The position numbers and the translations under genes are program-made. A stretch of 64,000 nucleotides of DNA, from positions 186,001-250,000 of the forward strand of contig JAQSEB010000008.1 of NCBI GenBank assembly GCA_030063045.1, written 5' to 3'. This DNA comes from Pratylenchus scribneri (lineage: Eukaryota > Nematoda > Chromadorea > Rhabditida > Pratylenchidae). Below are positions 1 to 10,400 of this stretch, in pieces (the stretch's first letter is position 1; each line of letters opens with the position of its first letter). Under the pieces are notes generated by a model that did not search any database, was not told the DNA's origin, and saw only the letters and a list, made by a program, of their open reading frames with translations.

Positions 1-118
1 TTCGACTCCAGACCGTTTCGTCCGCAAGTGTCGCAGTACGCCCGAAGGTGCTACCCCGATCAAACCCGTACCCGTTCAACCCGCACCCGACCTTCGGGTG
101 CGCAACCCTAGTATAAAA
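1..118. repeat. Right end of a truncated GC-rich inverted-repeat element
   Basis: The first 118 bases are far richer in G+C than what follows and are built of short ACCCG-type subrepeats with the inverted words CCGAAGGTGC and GCACCCGACCTTCGGGTGC. The stretch ends in GGTGCGCAACCCTAG. This is the style of the subrepeat-armed foldback elements seen complete elsewhere in the window (15.9, 23.3 and 25.5 kb), so I read it as the end of one such element cut by the window edge. The other end is not visible. Confidence 0.4.
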
Positions 119-837
119 TAAAGACAATAATTACTAATGAGGCATATTATTATTAGCTTCTCGTGCCGGATGATGTTGAATTAAAATCATCGCTACAATT
201 GCGTTCTGGCCTGGATCCTGGCTTGGATAACGGGCTTTTCCGTGATAGTTTGAATGGCGGATTTAAAGGACCAAATATGTTTTGTACGCCTGGGCGAAAC
301 AGTGCCATGCTTCTCTGTTCTACCATTTATACCAAGGATAATAAGGAAAATGATGTCAGTCTGGGATATTTATATTTTCTAATTGAATATTGAAAGTAAA
401 CTTATTTAGATTGAGAATGCCATGACAACTATCTGCTCCTACATTTTTCCCAAGGTAATTAATACATGGTATTACAACCTGGGATGCAAGTCAATTCCAA
501 CTTGCAAGTTCGGATACAGTGGGTGCTGAATATCGCGGCAGAGAAGAAGAATTCAGAGAAGAATGAATGAAACACCCAATATTCCATGTCAATTTTTAAT
601 TTCAACATTTTTTTAATCGACTATGGAATAAATGGCGAGCATAATATTTTTGAGAAAATATAGAATAGAAATATAAAAAAAATTAGAGTTAGAGAAAAAT
701 TAGAAATGACTGCCGACTTTGCCCAGAAAATTTTGTAGAAAAAAAAACAGAAATCTAACTCAGACTTGGTATTTTTAAAAAGCATTATTTTTGAATTAAA
801 ATTGGTTCTATTTTAAAATGATTCCTTAAAATTTAAT
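119..837. other. AT-rich stretch, no supported gene
   Basis: A 76-codon open frame at 163-393 (+) has no recognisable domain. Its start lies next to a word (GGATGATGTTGAATT) that also occurs just after the stop codon of the Gln-repeat gene at 6.92 kb, which may mean a shared gene-derived or repeat-derived fragment. The rest is AT-rich sequence with no motif I recognise. Confidence 0.35.
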
Positions 838-1762
838 TCAAATATATTTTATTACCTTATAATTGGGGATGAAATTCTCTTCCGAATAGCCCGCCTTTTT
901 GTGATCCAAATGAATTTTTATTTCATTAAAAAATGAACTATTCCCATTCAAACATATGCCACCAATATTGTTGTTGAAATTTTCCAATAGAGAAAATGAC
1001 AATGCCAAATCCAAGTGGAGTGTCATCAAATAATCAGCAACATTCATTTTAATTGAATCCTCAAGGAAAGCCCCATCCAACATTGCAGAATGATTAGCTA
1101 TATATGTGAAAAAGAAATTAACAGAAATATATTTCCTTTCCCCGCCCTCTGCTGGTCAATAATTTGATCAAAAAAGGGAAAATAAGGTATTTTGTCTATT
1201 TATACAAAAAATTTTAATTACCAAATCGGAATTATAATAAATAAATTAAAAATTAGCCATAAATAATTCATAAAAATTTAAACTAAATTATTATCATTAT
1301 TTTATTTGAAATAAAAATGAATTTTTTATCACTTTTCATATATTATTTCTCTAATGATTTTGATTAATTAACTAAAAAAGACATTTTTTACTTACTTTTT
1401 CCCATATTAATTGATCCCGGCTTCATTAATGCAATCAAAAATTCACTAATATTGCTATTATAATTTTCTTCCACATATTTGGACACATCCAACTCAATAC
1501 TGTTGCCAAAATAAAAATTATAGATGCGACAATCATTTACAAACCCATCATTCAGTAATGAACTCCGTAAATTCAATTTGTTATTTGGCCATTTCAATTC
1601 TATGCAATTCCATTTTCTGCCCTTTTTATTGATAATATAATTTTTGCAATCTTTCCACATTCTTTGCTGATCCAAATCAGTCCAAATTGAATTTAAGGAC
1701 ATTTTGAAGCGTCGAGAAATTTTCATTCCGAATAAATTTCCAATAATGATGTCATTGGACAA
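838..1762 (-). CDS. Unrecognised two-exon gene, possibly F-box-like N-terminus
   Basis: Two exons on the minus strand join in phase. The first is open from at least 1762 to 1396 and ends in a good donor (AAAAA|GTAAGT). The second runs from 1097 (acceptor TATATAG) to a TGA at 838-840. The encoded segment of about 210 residues starts with an amphipathic stretch (LSNDIIIGNLF..KISRRF) that loosely recalls an F-box helix. It is followed by charged and Trp-containing sequence and then LLENFNNNIGGICLNGNSS. I recognise no family. The first in-frame ATG is at 1726-1724; the frame is open upstream back to about 1786, so a further 5' exon may exist. Confidence 0.45.
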
Positions 1763-1799
1763 TATGGAAACATAGCAAAATCGATAACTTTTTTAGAAT

Positions 1800-3620
1800 T
1801 GAAATAAATATTTTAATAAATTATTATTTTATTATACAATTGATTATTTGCACTTATAATCTGCGAAACGAAGAATTCGATTTCAATCCAATCGACACAG
1901 GTCCAAATTTGTTGTGGAGATTGTCTCGAAGAAGATGCATTTTTCGAAGCAATAGTTGAATTCGAGCTAATAAATTTAAAATACTTAAAAATGTTTTAAA
2001 TACTTCGAAATAGAAATATTAAGACTGATAAACAATTTATAATAATATGTTAGGAATTATGGCTCTTATGATTATGAATACAATATAAACTTTTTAATAC
2101 CCCATGGGGAATTATTAGAGAATGGGGAATTAAAAGAGTATATACGGTATGTATATGTAGTAAATCCCATAAAATAATGCAATTCTCTTTTTGGGGTAAT
2201 TAATTAAGATTTAATTTACTACTAAAAGATGACTATAAATTTTATAAATATTATTATAACCTTCAATCTTACTCCAAAAATTTAAATTAATTAAATTAAA
2301 TCAAAAAAAAATATAAAAATTTTACCTAATATTCTGCTGCTTTATTTTCAATTTAACTCCATCAAAAAGCAGTAAAAAGGTCAAAAAAAGCTTCATAAAA
2401 ATATTGATAGAAAAATTTTGATAATTAATCGGCACTTTTAATTGATGCAGGATCCGCATTTTTTAATTTAATAAAAAAAATAATAAATTTGTAATAAATT
2501 ATATAATTTATATTCGGTTAAAAATGAATTTATATTAATGGATGGATAAAACCAATATGGGAATAATAATTGGCGATGATTAATTGCTGCACTCATCAGA
2601 TTCTCTCTGTGTGGTAGCAGACAAATCATAAAATTATTTTATAAAATATTCCTTATTAAAGCAGAATCTCTTGCAAAATTTTTAGTGAATCTTTTTTCAA
2701 GATAATAAAAGTGATTTTTAATAGAAGATGGACGAAATGAAAATATTTGAAAAATTGATTATTTCCAGTTACAAAATGCCTATATATTTGTTTATTTGTT
2801 TCCTGCTGGGCTATTATTGCCAATTTCATCTATGACCTATTCCAACGTTTTCGACCATCCTGAAACTAATTCTTCTGGCTTCATCTAAATTAAATTTTAT
2901 ATTCACAGGATGCTCGTAACATTTTGGTGGTTTAGGCATTTTTAACTTTTAAGGAGTATTAGGCATTTGTAACTTTTTGACTGCTGTATAGATACTTTGT
3001 ATAAGATAGGCAATTCGTAATTTTATGGGCATAGGCATTTTGTAATTTAGGCATTTTGTAGGGTTATCGATTTCCAAGCAATTTTAATTCTACCACCTTT
3101 CTCAAGTGAATGGAAATGGAAATGTTAATAGTGCGATATTTTTGACACTACCAGCGGCAACTAAATAGCAGAAATGGGCATACAAATATCACACATGAAC
3201 ATGAGACAAGAGATATGAAAAATGATTGAAGGCGTCACTTTAATGTTCATCAAAATTCCTTATCCCCAAAAACACTGCTATAATAAATCAATGCAGCAAT
3301 TTTACTCTAATTTCGAAATAAGCCCTTTTCATTTCCTCAATGCCATAATAGCTATATTGGCTTTGGTTATGGATCAATATATTTTCGCGTTTCACCGATA
3401 AAAAACGTTTAAACATTTCAAACAAAATATGTTTTACCTATAATTTTAAGGGTTTTTTCATATGTTGAATCAGAAAACATAAATCTTTTGGTTTAATCCT
3501 CAGAAATAGCCGAAAACAAGTTTGGATTAAATGCCTTAAACCAATTTTTTGGTGAAACCCATTAGCACAATTGATTATAAACGATTTAAAAATTTTTTAA
3601 AATTAAGCAACATTTTATTT
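1800..3620. other. AT-rich intergenic DNA with small repeat remnants
   Basis: No gene is supported here. A partial copy of the CCCCATGGGGAATTATT MITE lies at 2095-2152. At 2905-3065 the word TTAGGCATTTTGTAA and variants recur several times, suggesting a small degenerate repeat. A weakly palindromic stretch at about 3380-3550 contains AAACATTTC and GGTTTAAnC words shared with the GGTTTAAAC foldback family seen at 15.7, 37.0 and 42.2 kb. The remainder is simple AT-rich sequence. Confidence 0.35.
2095..2152 (-). repeat. Partial MITE (CCCCATGGGGAATTATT family)
   Basis: The segment carries CCCCATGGGGAATTATTAG and then GGGGAATTAAAAGAG followed by TATATACGGTAT. This matches the terminal part of fuller copies at 35.83-36.06, 49.01-49.21 and 61.5-61.76 kb, whose ends read TACCGTAAAACCTCTTTTAA. 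Only one end is present here. Confidence 0.5.
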
Positions 3621-3634
3621 TTTTGGTTTTTTAG

Positions 3635-4078
3635 ATGCGACCCATTAAATATATAATTCCAATCACAATCATTCTTTTTATCACTCTTGCCGGCTTCCTT
3701 TTTTATGATGTGGTAATCAGATCCTGTGATATTGGGTCATGTGATATTAAATCGAACAACGTTCGCGCAAATTGCAATTGTGAATCGACCAACAACAACA
3801 TTTGCACAAAATTTTGTAATTGTGAATCGAAAAACAACAACATTTGCAAAAAATTTTGCTTAATCTACAAAGCACATAAATATTCGGCCTTATTCCTTTT
3901 TGTGGCAACATTGATAAATTTGAAGAGGATAAATTTTTCAATAAAAACAATCGCCATTTTAACTGAACTTTTCGTCTTCATCAAATCAGAAGATTCAACA
4001 ATTTATGATTGCATCGGGATTGCAATTGGCTTTTTATCAATTGCAATTGATCTCTACGTAATTTATATTTTTCAATAA
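3635..4078 (+). CDS. Small Cys-repeat membrane protein, unknown function
   Basis: A single open frame of 147 codons starts at an ATG that follows directly on TTTTTTAG, a strong 3' splice or SL trans-splice acceptor, which supports this start. Residues about 6-25 are a hydrophobic segment (signal peptide or anchor). Residues about 46-75 contain a duplicated unit, NCNCES.NNNIC.KFC, with regularly spaced cysteines. Two further hydrophobic segments lie near residues 82-94 and 126-147 at the C-terminus. No family is recognised. The frame could also be the last exon of a longer gene whose upstream exons are not visible. Composition is AT-rich like its surroundings. Confidence 0.5.
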   Translation: MRPIKYIIPITIILFITLAGFLFYDVVIRSCDIGSCDIKSNNVRANCNCESTNNNICTKFCNCESKNNNICKKFCLIYKAHKYSALFLFVATLINLKRINFSIKTIAILTELFVFIKSEDSTIYDCIGIAIGFLSIAIDLYVIYIFQ

Positions 4079-4219
4079 TAATTATTTAATTTGAAATTTA
4101 GCGTAATTACCCCAAGCAATTCTGGTTCTGGAGAAAATGCGATGGAAATATATTGGTTATTTTTTTTTTACAATTAACCAATTTAAAGTGAACAGCTCAA
4201 TTTATCGTCGGCCATCTTT

Positions 4220-4580
4220 TCGCCATGCAACTTGTCGCCATTTGTATTATAACTCATCAAAGGTTTACCAAATTTTAGGATCAACTAAAGAGCAAACTCT
4301 TCTCTAGCAAATGATATTAATTTTATTTAAATTGGTTCAAAATTATTAGAGTTTTCCCAAAAAACCATTTATATTGATCTTTATATGGATTAGCGGAATT
4401 TTATGGATTTTTTGGGTTATATGTTCTTAATGTTTGAACCAATCTAAACTAAATTGTTGATATCATTGAATAGCCAAGAGTCTGTTCTTTAATTTGATAA
4501 TAAAACCTTCAAAATTGATTCAGTTTTTGATGAGTTATTTTAAACGGTGACAAGTTGGGTGGCGCAAGTTGGATTGGCCA
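4220..4580. repeat. Palindromic MITE, CATCAAGGAC family, copy a
   Basis: The left arm (GCAACTTGTCGCC, TAACTCATCAAAGG, AAATTTTAGGATCAA, AAGAGCAAACTCTT) is mirrored by the right arm (AGAGTCTGTTCTTTAATTTG, ATAAAACCTTCAAAATTGATT, GATGAGTTA, GGTGACAAGTTGGG). Arms are about 150 bp each. At least five other copies occur in the window (16.9, 21.1, 33.1, 53.3, 54.1 kb). Confidence 0.7.
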
Positions 4581-4927
4581 TAATTTGGGCTGCAACATAT
4601 CGACAACTAGTAGCGTACCCAATTTAATTTAAATTAGTAAAATATTTTGGTCCCTTCAAAATTCTTGGTTCCTTTGAATTCCGAAAAACGAATGGACTAT
4701 GCAAACATTGGACTGACCCACAGGTCCATTGCTGGTCCATTTGTTTGTCCATTCACTCACCATTTGGGTCGGCTAACCATTCGAATGGACAAAATTTTCT
4801 TATTTTTTCCTCCAAAATAATTTTCTTAATTTTAAAAGTTAAAAAATAATTAATTATATTTAAGATAATTCATTCATCGGCTGGCCAAAATAACCCCAAC
4901 AAAATTGCATTGGGTTTGGCTTGCAAA

Positions 4928-6900
4928 ATGACAAATCGACAATTTGATTATTCCGGCCCACCGAATGCCGAAGATAAAAAGCCTGATGGCAAATTCATTT
5001 GGACGGTAAAAATTTGGATTTATTAATTAAAAAACATAAAAAATAAATAATTCCTTGACTGAAATTTAAAATAGGGGATTTTTTGGATATTTAATTTGGC
5101 TATTTTCGCTATTGAAATGTGACTAAAAAGTTACAAAATTAGTCAAAAAATTTTTTTTCCACTTTTTGCCATATTTTTGATAATTTTGTTCCAAAATGCA
5201 TTCTAAATTATTTTGGTTTATAGCTGATTTGTGATTTCCCACGAAAAATAATCGGAGAAAAATAAAAAAAGAAATATTCTAAAATAATTTTTAAATAATT
5301 TTTTTTCCTAGAGTGACAAATTTGAGCACATTTATTTGGATGGTTGCTACAAAAATGTTATTCACCGATTCTTTTTGGCACTGCTGGCCAAGACGAAATT
5401 TTCACCTGAAGTAAATTTGCTCTAAGAATTTTAAAAATTTATGTGATTTTTTAGGCCACCGATGTTGCTGCAGTTGAAGATTGGCTTCAATTCCTACGTT
5501 TGTATGATTCTCGAAATCCACAACAATTTTTGAATGAATTCGACAAAAAATTATCTTCACAACAATCTCCAATTTCCCAACAACAAAATGAGCAGCAACC
5601 GGCGGCCGGATTTAAACAAACAATTATTAATGCTTTCTCCAACATCAATTGTTCAATCAATTGCTGCAGTACAGTTGCCCACACAACAAATAATTCCAAC
5701 GACTCTCCATACATTGTTGGAGATAAAATATCAGCTCTCGACATATTGGCAGCCATCGAATTTAATGCAGCAAAAAATCAATTGTCATCCGAGACATTTT
5801 CCGATGAAAATGGCACCGATTCAATTTCAAAGAAATGGTTTGACAAAGTGTTATTGGCCAAAATTGCTTATGCACAAGGATTTATTGATGCCCATGATAT
5901 TTGCGGAAAATCGCAAAAATTGGCCGAAATGCTTCCAGAACAGGTAATAGAAAATGGCCAATATTTTTGAGAAAAATGAAAAAGGGATCAAAATATTCAA
6001 AAAAAAAAAGAAATATATATATATATTAAATTTTCTGAAATACTTTCGGCTCTCTTTTCATTTTTTTATTTGAAATAATCAGAACAATTTTCCTACATAA
6101 TTATAGCTCCATATTTCTTAGAAGAATATATAATTCTTTGAAATAGCTTATTTCTATTGTTTAATATAAAATAAAGATTTGAAAAAATCATATTGATTAA
6201 TAATTATTTTTAAAAACAGTCATTCATCCGAGAGACGTCTTCTTCCAATCCACCACAACAACAATTGGGCACCCATTCGAATCCACAACAACATCAATTA
6301 GGCGGCACCCATTCGAATCCATCACAACAACAATTGGGCACCCATTCGAATCCACCACAACAACAATTGGGCACCCATTCGAATCCACCACAACAACAAT
6401 TGGGCACCCATTCGAATCCACCACAACAACAATTGGGCACCCATTCGAATCCATCACAACAACAATTGGGCACCCATTCGAATCCACAACAACATCAATT
6501 AGGCGGCACCCATTCGAATCCATCACAACAACAATTGGGCACCCAATCGAATCCACAACAACATCAATTAGGCGGCACCCATTCGAATCCATCACAACAA
6601 CAATTGGGCACCCATTCGAATCCACCACAACAACAATTGGGCACCCATTCGAATCCACCACAACAACAATTGGGCACCCATTCGAATCCACCACAACAAC
6701 AATTGGGCACCCATTCGAATCCATCACAACAACAATTGGGCACCCATTCGAATCCATCACAACAACAATTGGGCACCCATTCGAATCCATCACATCAACA
6801 ATTGGGCACCCATTCGAATCCACCACAACAACAATTGGGCAGCCATGGACAAGTGATTTATCACAGTCAATCGGGCGATGTTTATATTCAGCATAAGTGA
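4928..6900 (+). CDS. Gln-rich tandem-repeat protein, four exons, unknown function
   Basis: Exons 4928-5005, 5312-5410, 5455-5943 and 6220-6900 all join in phase 0 with good sites (ACG|GTAAAA, CCTAG|AGT, GAA|GTAAAT, TTTTTTAG|GCC, CAG|GTAATA, AACAG|TCA), giving about 448 residues. The first 220 residues look globular (HIYLDGCYKNVIHRFFLALL, then VEDWLQFLRLYDS) with a Gln-rich linker, followed by a helical segment ending KLAEMLPEQ. Exon 4 is about 18 tandem copies of an 11-12 residue unit, THSNPPQQQLG and variants, then a 17-residue tail ending in VYIQHK. No signal peptide is evident and no family is recognised. Upstream codons are also open, so the start may lie further 5'. A polyadenylation signal is at 7029. 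The gene is convergent with the S28 protease. Confidence 0.65.
6244..6843 (+). repeat. Coding minisatellite, 33-36 bp unit, about 18 copies
   Basis: Units of the type CACCCATTCGAATCCACC plus CAACAACAATTGGG repeat with 33 bp (36 bp where an extra Gly codon is present). Unit length is a multiple of three, so copy-number change keeps the frame. Variation is mainly CCA/TCA/CAA at the codon after Asn-Pro and CAT for CAA, giving Pro/Ser/Gln and His/Gln exchanges. The two long minus-strand frames across this array are by-products of the repeat. Confidence 0.9.
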
Positions 6901-7028
6901 AAAATTGTGCGGGCAGTTGCGGATGATGTTGAATTGATTGGTGCCATAAGTGACAATAATTCGATTTTAAAATATTTATATTTATGAATATTTTTGCTAA
7001 TTTATTTCATATTTGTGGATTTTATAAA

Positions 7029-7034
7029 AATAAA
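7029..7034 (+). promoter_or_regulatory. Polyadenylation signal of the Gln-repeat gene
   Basis: AATAAA lies 129 bases after the stop codon at 6898-6900 and is followed by a second near match (TAAAATAAAA). It is the first canonical signal downstream. Confidence 0.45.
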
Positions 7035-7430
7035 TGCCGATAAAATAAAAAATTTGTTCAAAATTCATCACCATTATTTTGTACTTAACTGTTATGGACC
7101 CCATTCAAACCAAACCAAAGAATTATGAAAATCATTTCCTATGAATATGAACATAATTTAGGAAGCTACGAATTGAGAACCTTTTTATCATATTTTTATC
7201 TTTTGGTAGATAGCTATTGCCAACCTGTACCAAGAAAATACTAATAAGTGGGACCAAAGCCGATTTTCAAAATATTTTTTAATATTGCCGATTTTAAGTG
7301 GTTCTTCTTTTTCGAGAGAATAATAGCGATTATGTTTAGAAGTTGGTCAAAATCATTATATATAAAGTATTTAAATGAATATTTTTTCACTTAAAAATGC
7401 TTTTATCAATAACATAAAAATAATTCAAAA

Positions 7431-10400
7431 TCAACAGTTAATTAAGTGGCATGAAACAACAAAGGTGAATAAAATCATTGCTACCATAGGTAAAATGTCA
7501 CCAATTCCGGTGCCAATTCCAATTGAGCCATTTCCTCCTCCACTCGGTTCTTTCTTCAAATACATGCTGACTTGGGCTCGAATTTTATGACGAGTATGAT
7601 TCAATCCCGCTGGTTCGCCTTCGTATTCCGGGTACATATCCGCACAATGGGCTGCTTCTGAAGATGATTTTAAATATAATTCAGCAACAAATTAAATAAT
7701 TGTTATATTAAATATTGGAAAATAATAAATTCATGAATTTACTGGAAATATTGGGCTGGTAAATTTTGGAAATTTCGAATTTTATATTTATTATTGACTA
7801 GGGAATTGGCTCATTTTATTCATTATGGTCAATTTAGTTTTTGAAATTCCAATTTGAGCATGTATTAAGGCTTAGACAACAAAGAGTAAACCAACTCCGG
7901 TTTGTGAGTTTAAACCAGTTTTCAGATGGTATGGTTAGCAGTTTTTCAAAAGAAAATCATATCGTTTTGAAATTGAAACACTAATTGACAATGCAGGGTC
8001 GAATGAGCCTATTTTGGAGTCAATAGATTTGAAAAATTTAATGGCCCAGAATCTAGTAAATTCGTTCCGAAATTTGCTAATTTCCAATTTTTATATAACA
8101 TAAACTTAATAATTACTCCAAGTCCCTCTAAAATTCACCTTCAGTCCAAATGGAGACTAAATTTTGTTTGGCATCCCTCTTTTCGTCTCTACATTCCTCT
8201 CCGATACCCAATTTGCTCCATGGATCGAATCGTCCATTTGGAAGGATCACATTTTTGGCATCAAAAGTGCATCCATTTCCCCATTTGTTAAGCGATTTTG
8301 TGACAGCCTCATCCACGTAGGTTGAATCAATTTGTTTGCCAAATAAATCGGAACATTGACGATAGAAAAAGCTGTATGGAAATGGAATTATAAAAAGGGG
8401 TAATTTTTGCAACTTCATGGAAAGAATATCGCCAAAAATGCTGTGGTCCTTGTCAGTGGTTTGATACCAGCCGAACTGAAATACATGAATTGATTAGATT
8501 AATATTAAAATTTTAATATGATTATTTATTAATAATTATTAAATTAAATTTTACCTCATTACATGTCATCCACATCCAGGCACGGGATTCGGCTTCCTCT
8601 TTAAAAAATACAATGTTATTTTTTTTTATTACAATTAAGGACTCGAAAACTGGGAATGAAAAATTTTTAAATATCAATTTTGATATAGCAGAACATAAAA
8701 TTAGCTAAAAATGATAGCAAGAAAGTATTGGATAATGTTGGATTTATATGGAGATATGGGTAAAAAAACATTTCGTTTGCTAAGAAAATTGTGTTTTTTA
8801 CTAAGAAAAATGTGTTTTCGATTAATTAAGAATAATGTATTTTCATTTTAAGAAAAATGTGTTTTCGATTAATTAAGAATAATATATTTTCATTTTAAGA
8901 AAAATGTGTTTTCGATTAATTAAGAATAATGTATTTTCATTTTAAGAAAAATGTGTTTTCGATTAATTAAGAATAATGTATTTTCATTCTAAGAAAAATG
9001 TGTTTTCGATTAATTAAGAATAATGTATTTTCATTTTAAGAAAAATGTGTTTTCGATTAATTAAGAATAATGTATTTTCATTCTAAGAAAAATGTGTTTT
9101 CGATTAATTAAGAATAATGTATTTTCATTTTAAGAAAAATGTGTTTTCGATTAATTAAGAATAATATATTTTCATTTTAAGAAAAATGTGTTTTCGATTA
9201 ATTAAGAATAATGTATTTTCATTCTAAGAAAAATGTGTTTTCGATTAATTAAGAATAATGTATTTTCATTTTAAGAAAAATGTGTTTTCGATTAATTAAG
9301 AATAATGTATTTTCATTTTAAGAAAAATGTGTTTTCGATTAATTAAGAATAATGTATTTTCATTTTAAGAAAAATGTGTTTTCGATTAATTAAGAATAAT
9401 GTATTTTCATTTTAAGAAAAATGTATTTTCGATTTCTATGAAAAATGTATTTTCGATCGCTAAGAAAAATGTGCTTTCGATTAACTAAGAAAAAAATTGT
9501 TTTCGTTTTGTCTCGATTTCCACTCGCGGAAACGAGGAATAATAATTACCCTTAATTTCTTAATAATTTCCAACCTAAATAAAATAGACGATTTGCTGAT
9601 AAATTGCTTTATTTGCTGGGGGGAATCTTTAACAAAATATAGGAATGAATGCTGGAAATCCGTATTTGCCGAGTGGAAGGGCTCGGATGGTTGAGAAAGA
9701 TCCTCCCACTTCCATTATAGGGGAAGCATTTTGGAAGGGAAATATTACAACACAAAATTCCCACTCCTATCATTGGCAGGAGCATAATTGGGAAAAGCAA
9801 TTATTTGGGATTTGGAAAGATCGAGAAATTCGGACACGACAGTTTAATAAGAAAAAATATAACACAATTTTAATTAAACCAACGGTCTTAAATTCGGTAA
9901 ATATCCAACATTAGCATGCTTCTGATATCATTTTTAACTAATTTTATACCTAATATTATATAAATTTCAGCTACAGACAATTTCATCACCAAATATCGTA
10001 CAACCATTTATTGACCAATTCCTATTTCTATTCCCACAAAATTTCACCTCCTTCAATGGACAAATCCCTCAATGGTTTGATGGCTTCTTCGTATTTGAAA
10101 TTGTTCGTGATGCATTCCTCTGGCTTCACTTTCTTTGATTCGCACCAAACTTGTTTTGTCCGCCAAAACACGTCGAACAATCCTTGCTGAAGGTCTTTTG
10201 ACTCAGTCAATGTGTCACAGGCCATCGATAAATTGTCAAATTTGTGGAATGGTTCATCGTAGGTGTATTGGATAATGCCTTGCCAAGCACCAAATACAGC
10301 GGACATGAAATTAGTTACATCAACATCGTCCAATTCTTTGAAGCTTGGTTTAGCGCTGAAATTGGGCAAAATGGAATTATAAGAGAAATATACTCTAACT

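Noticed and set aside
6224..6826. Minus-strand frames over the coding repeat
   Set aside because: The plus-strand frame fits the exon structure with flanking unique sequence; the minus-strand products are pure repeat.
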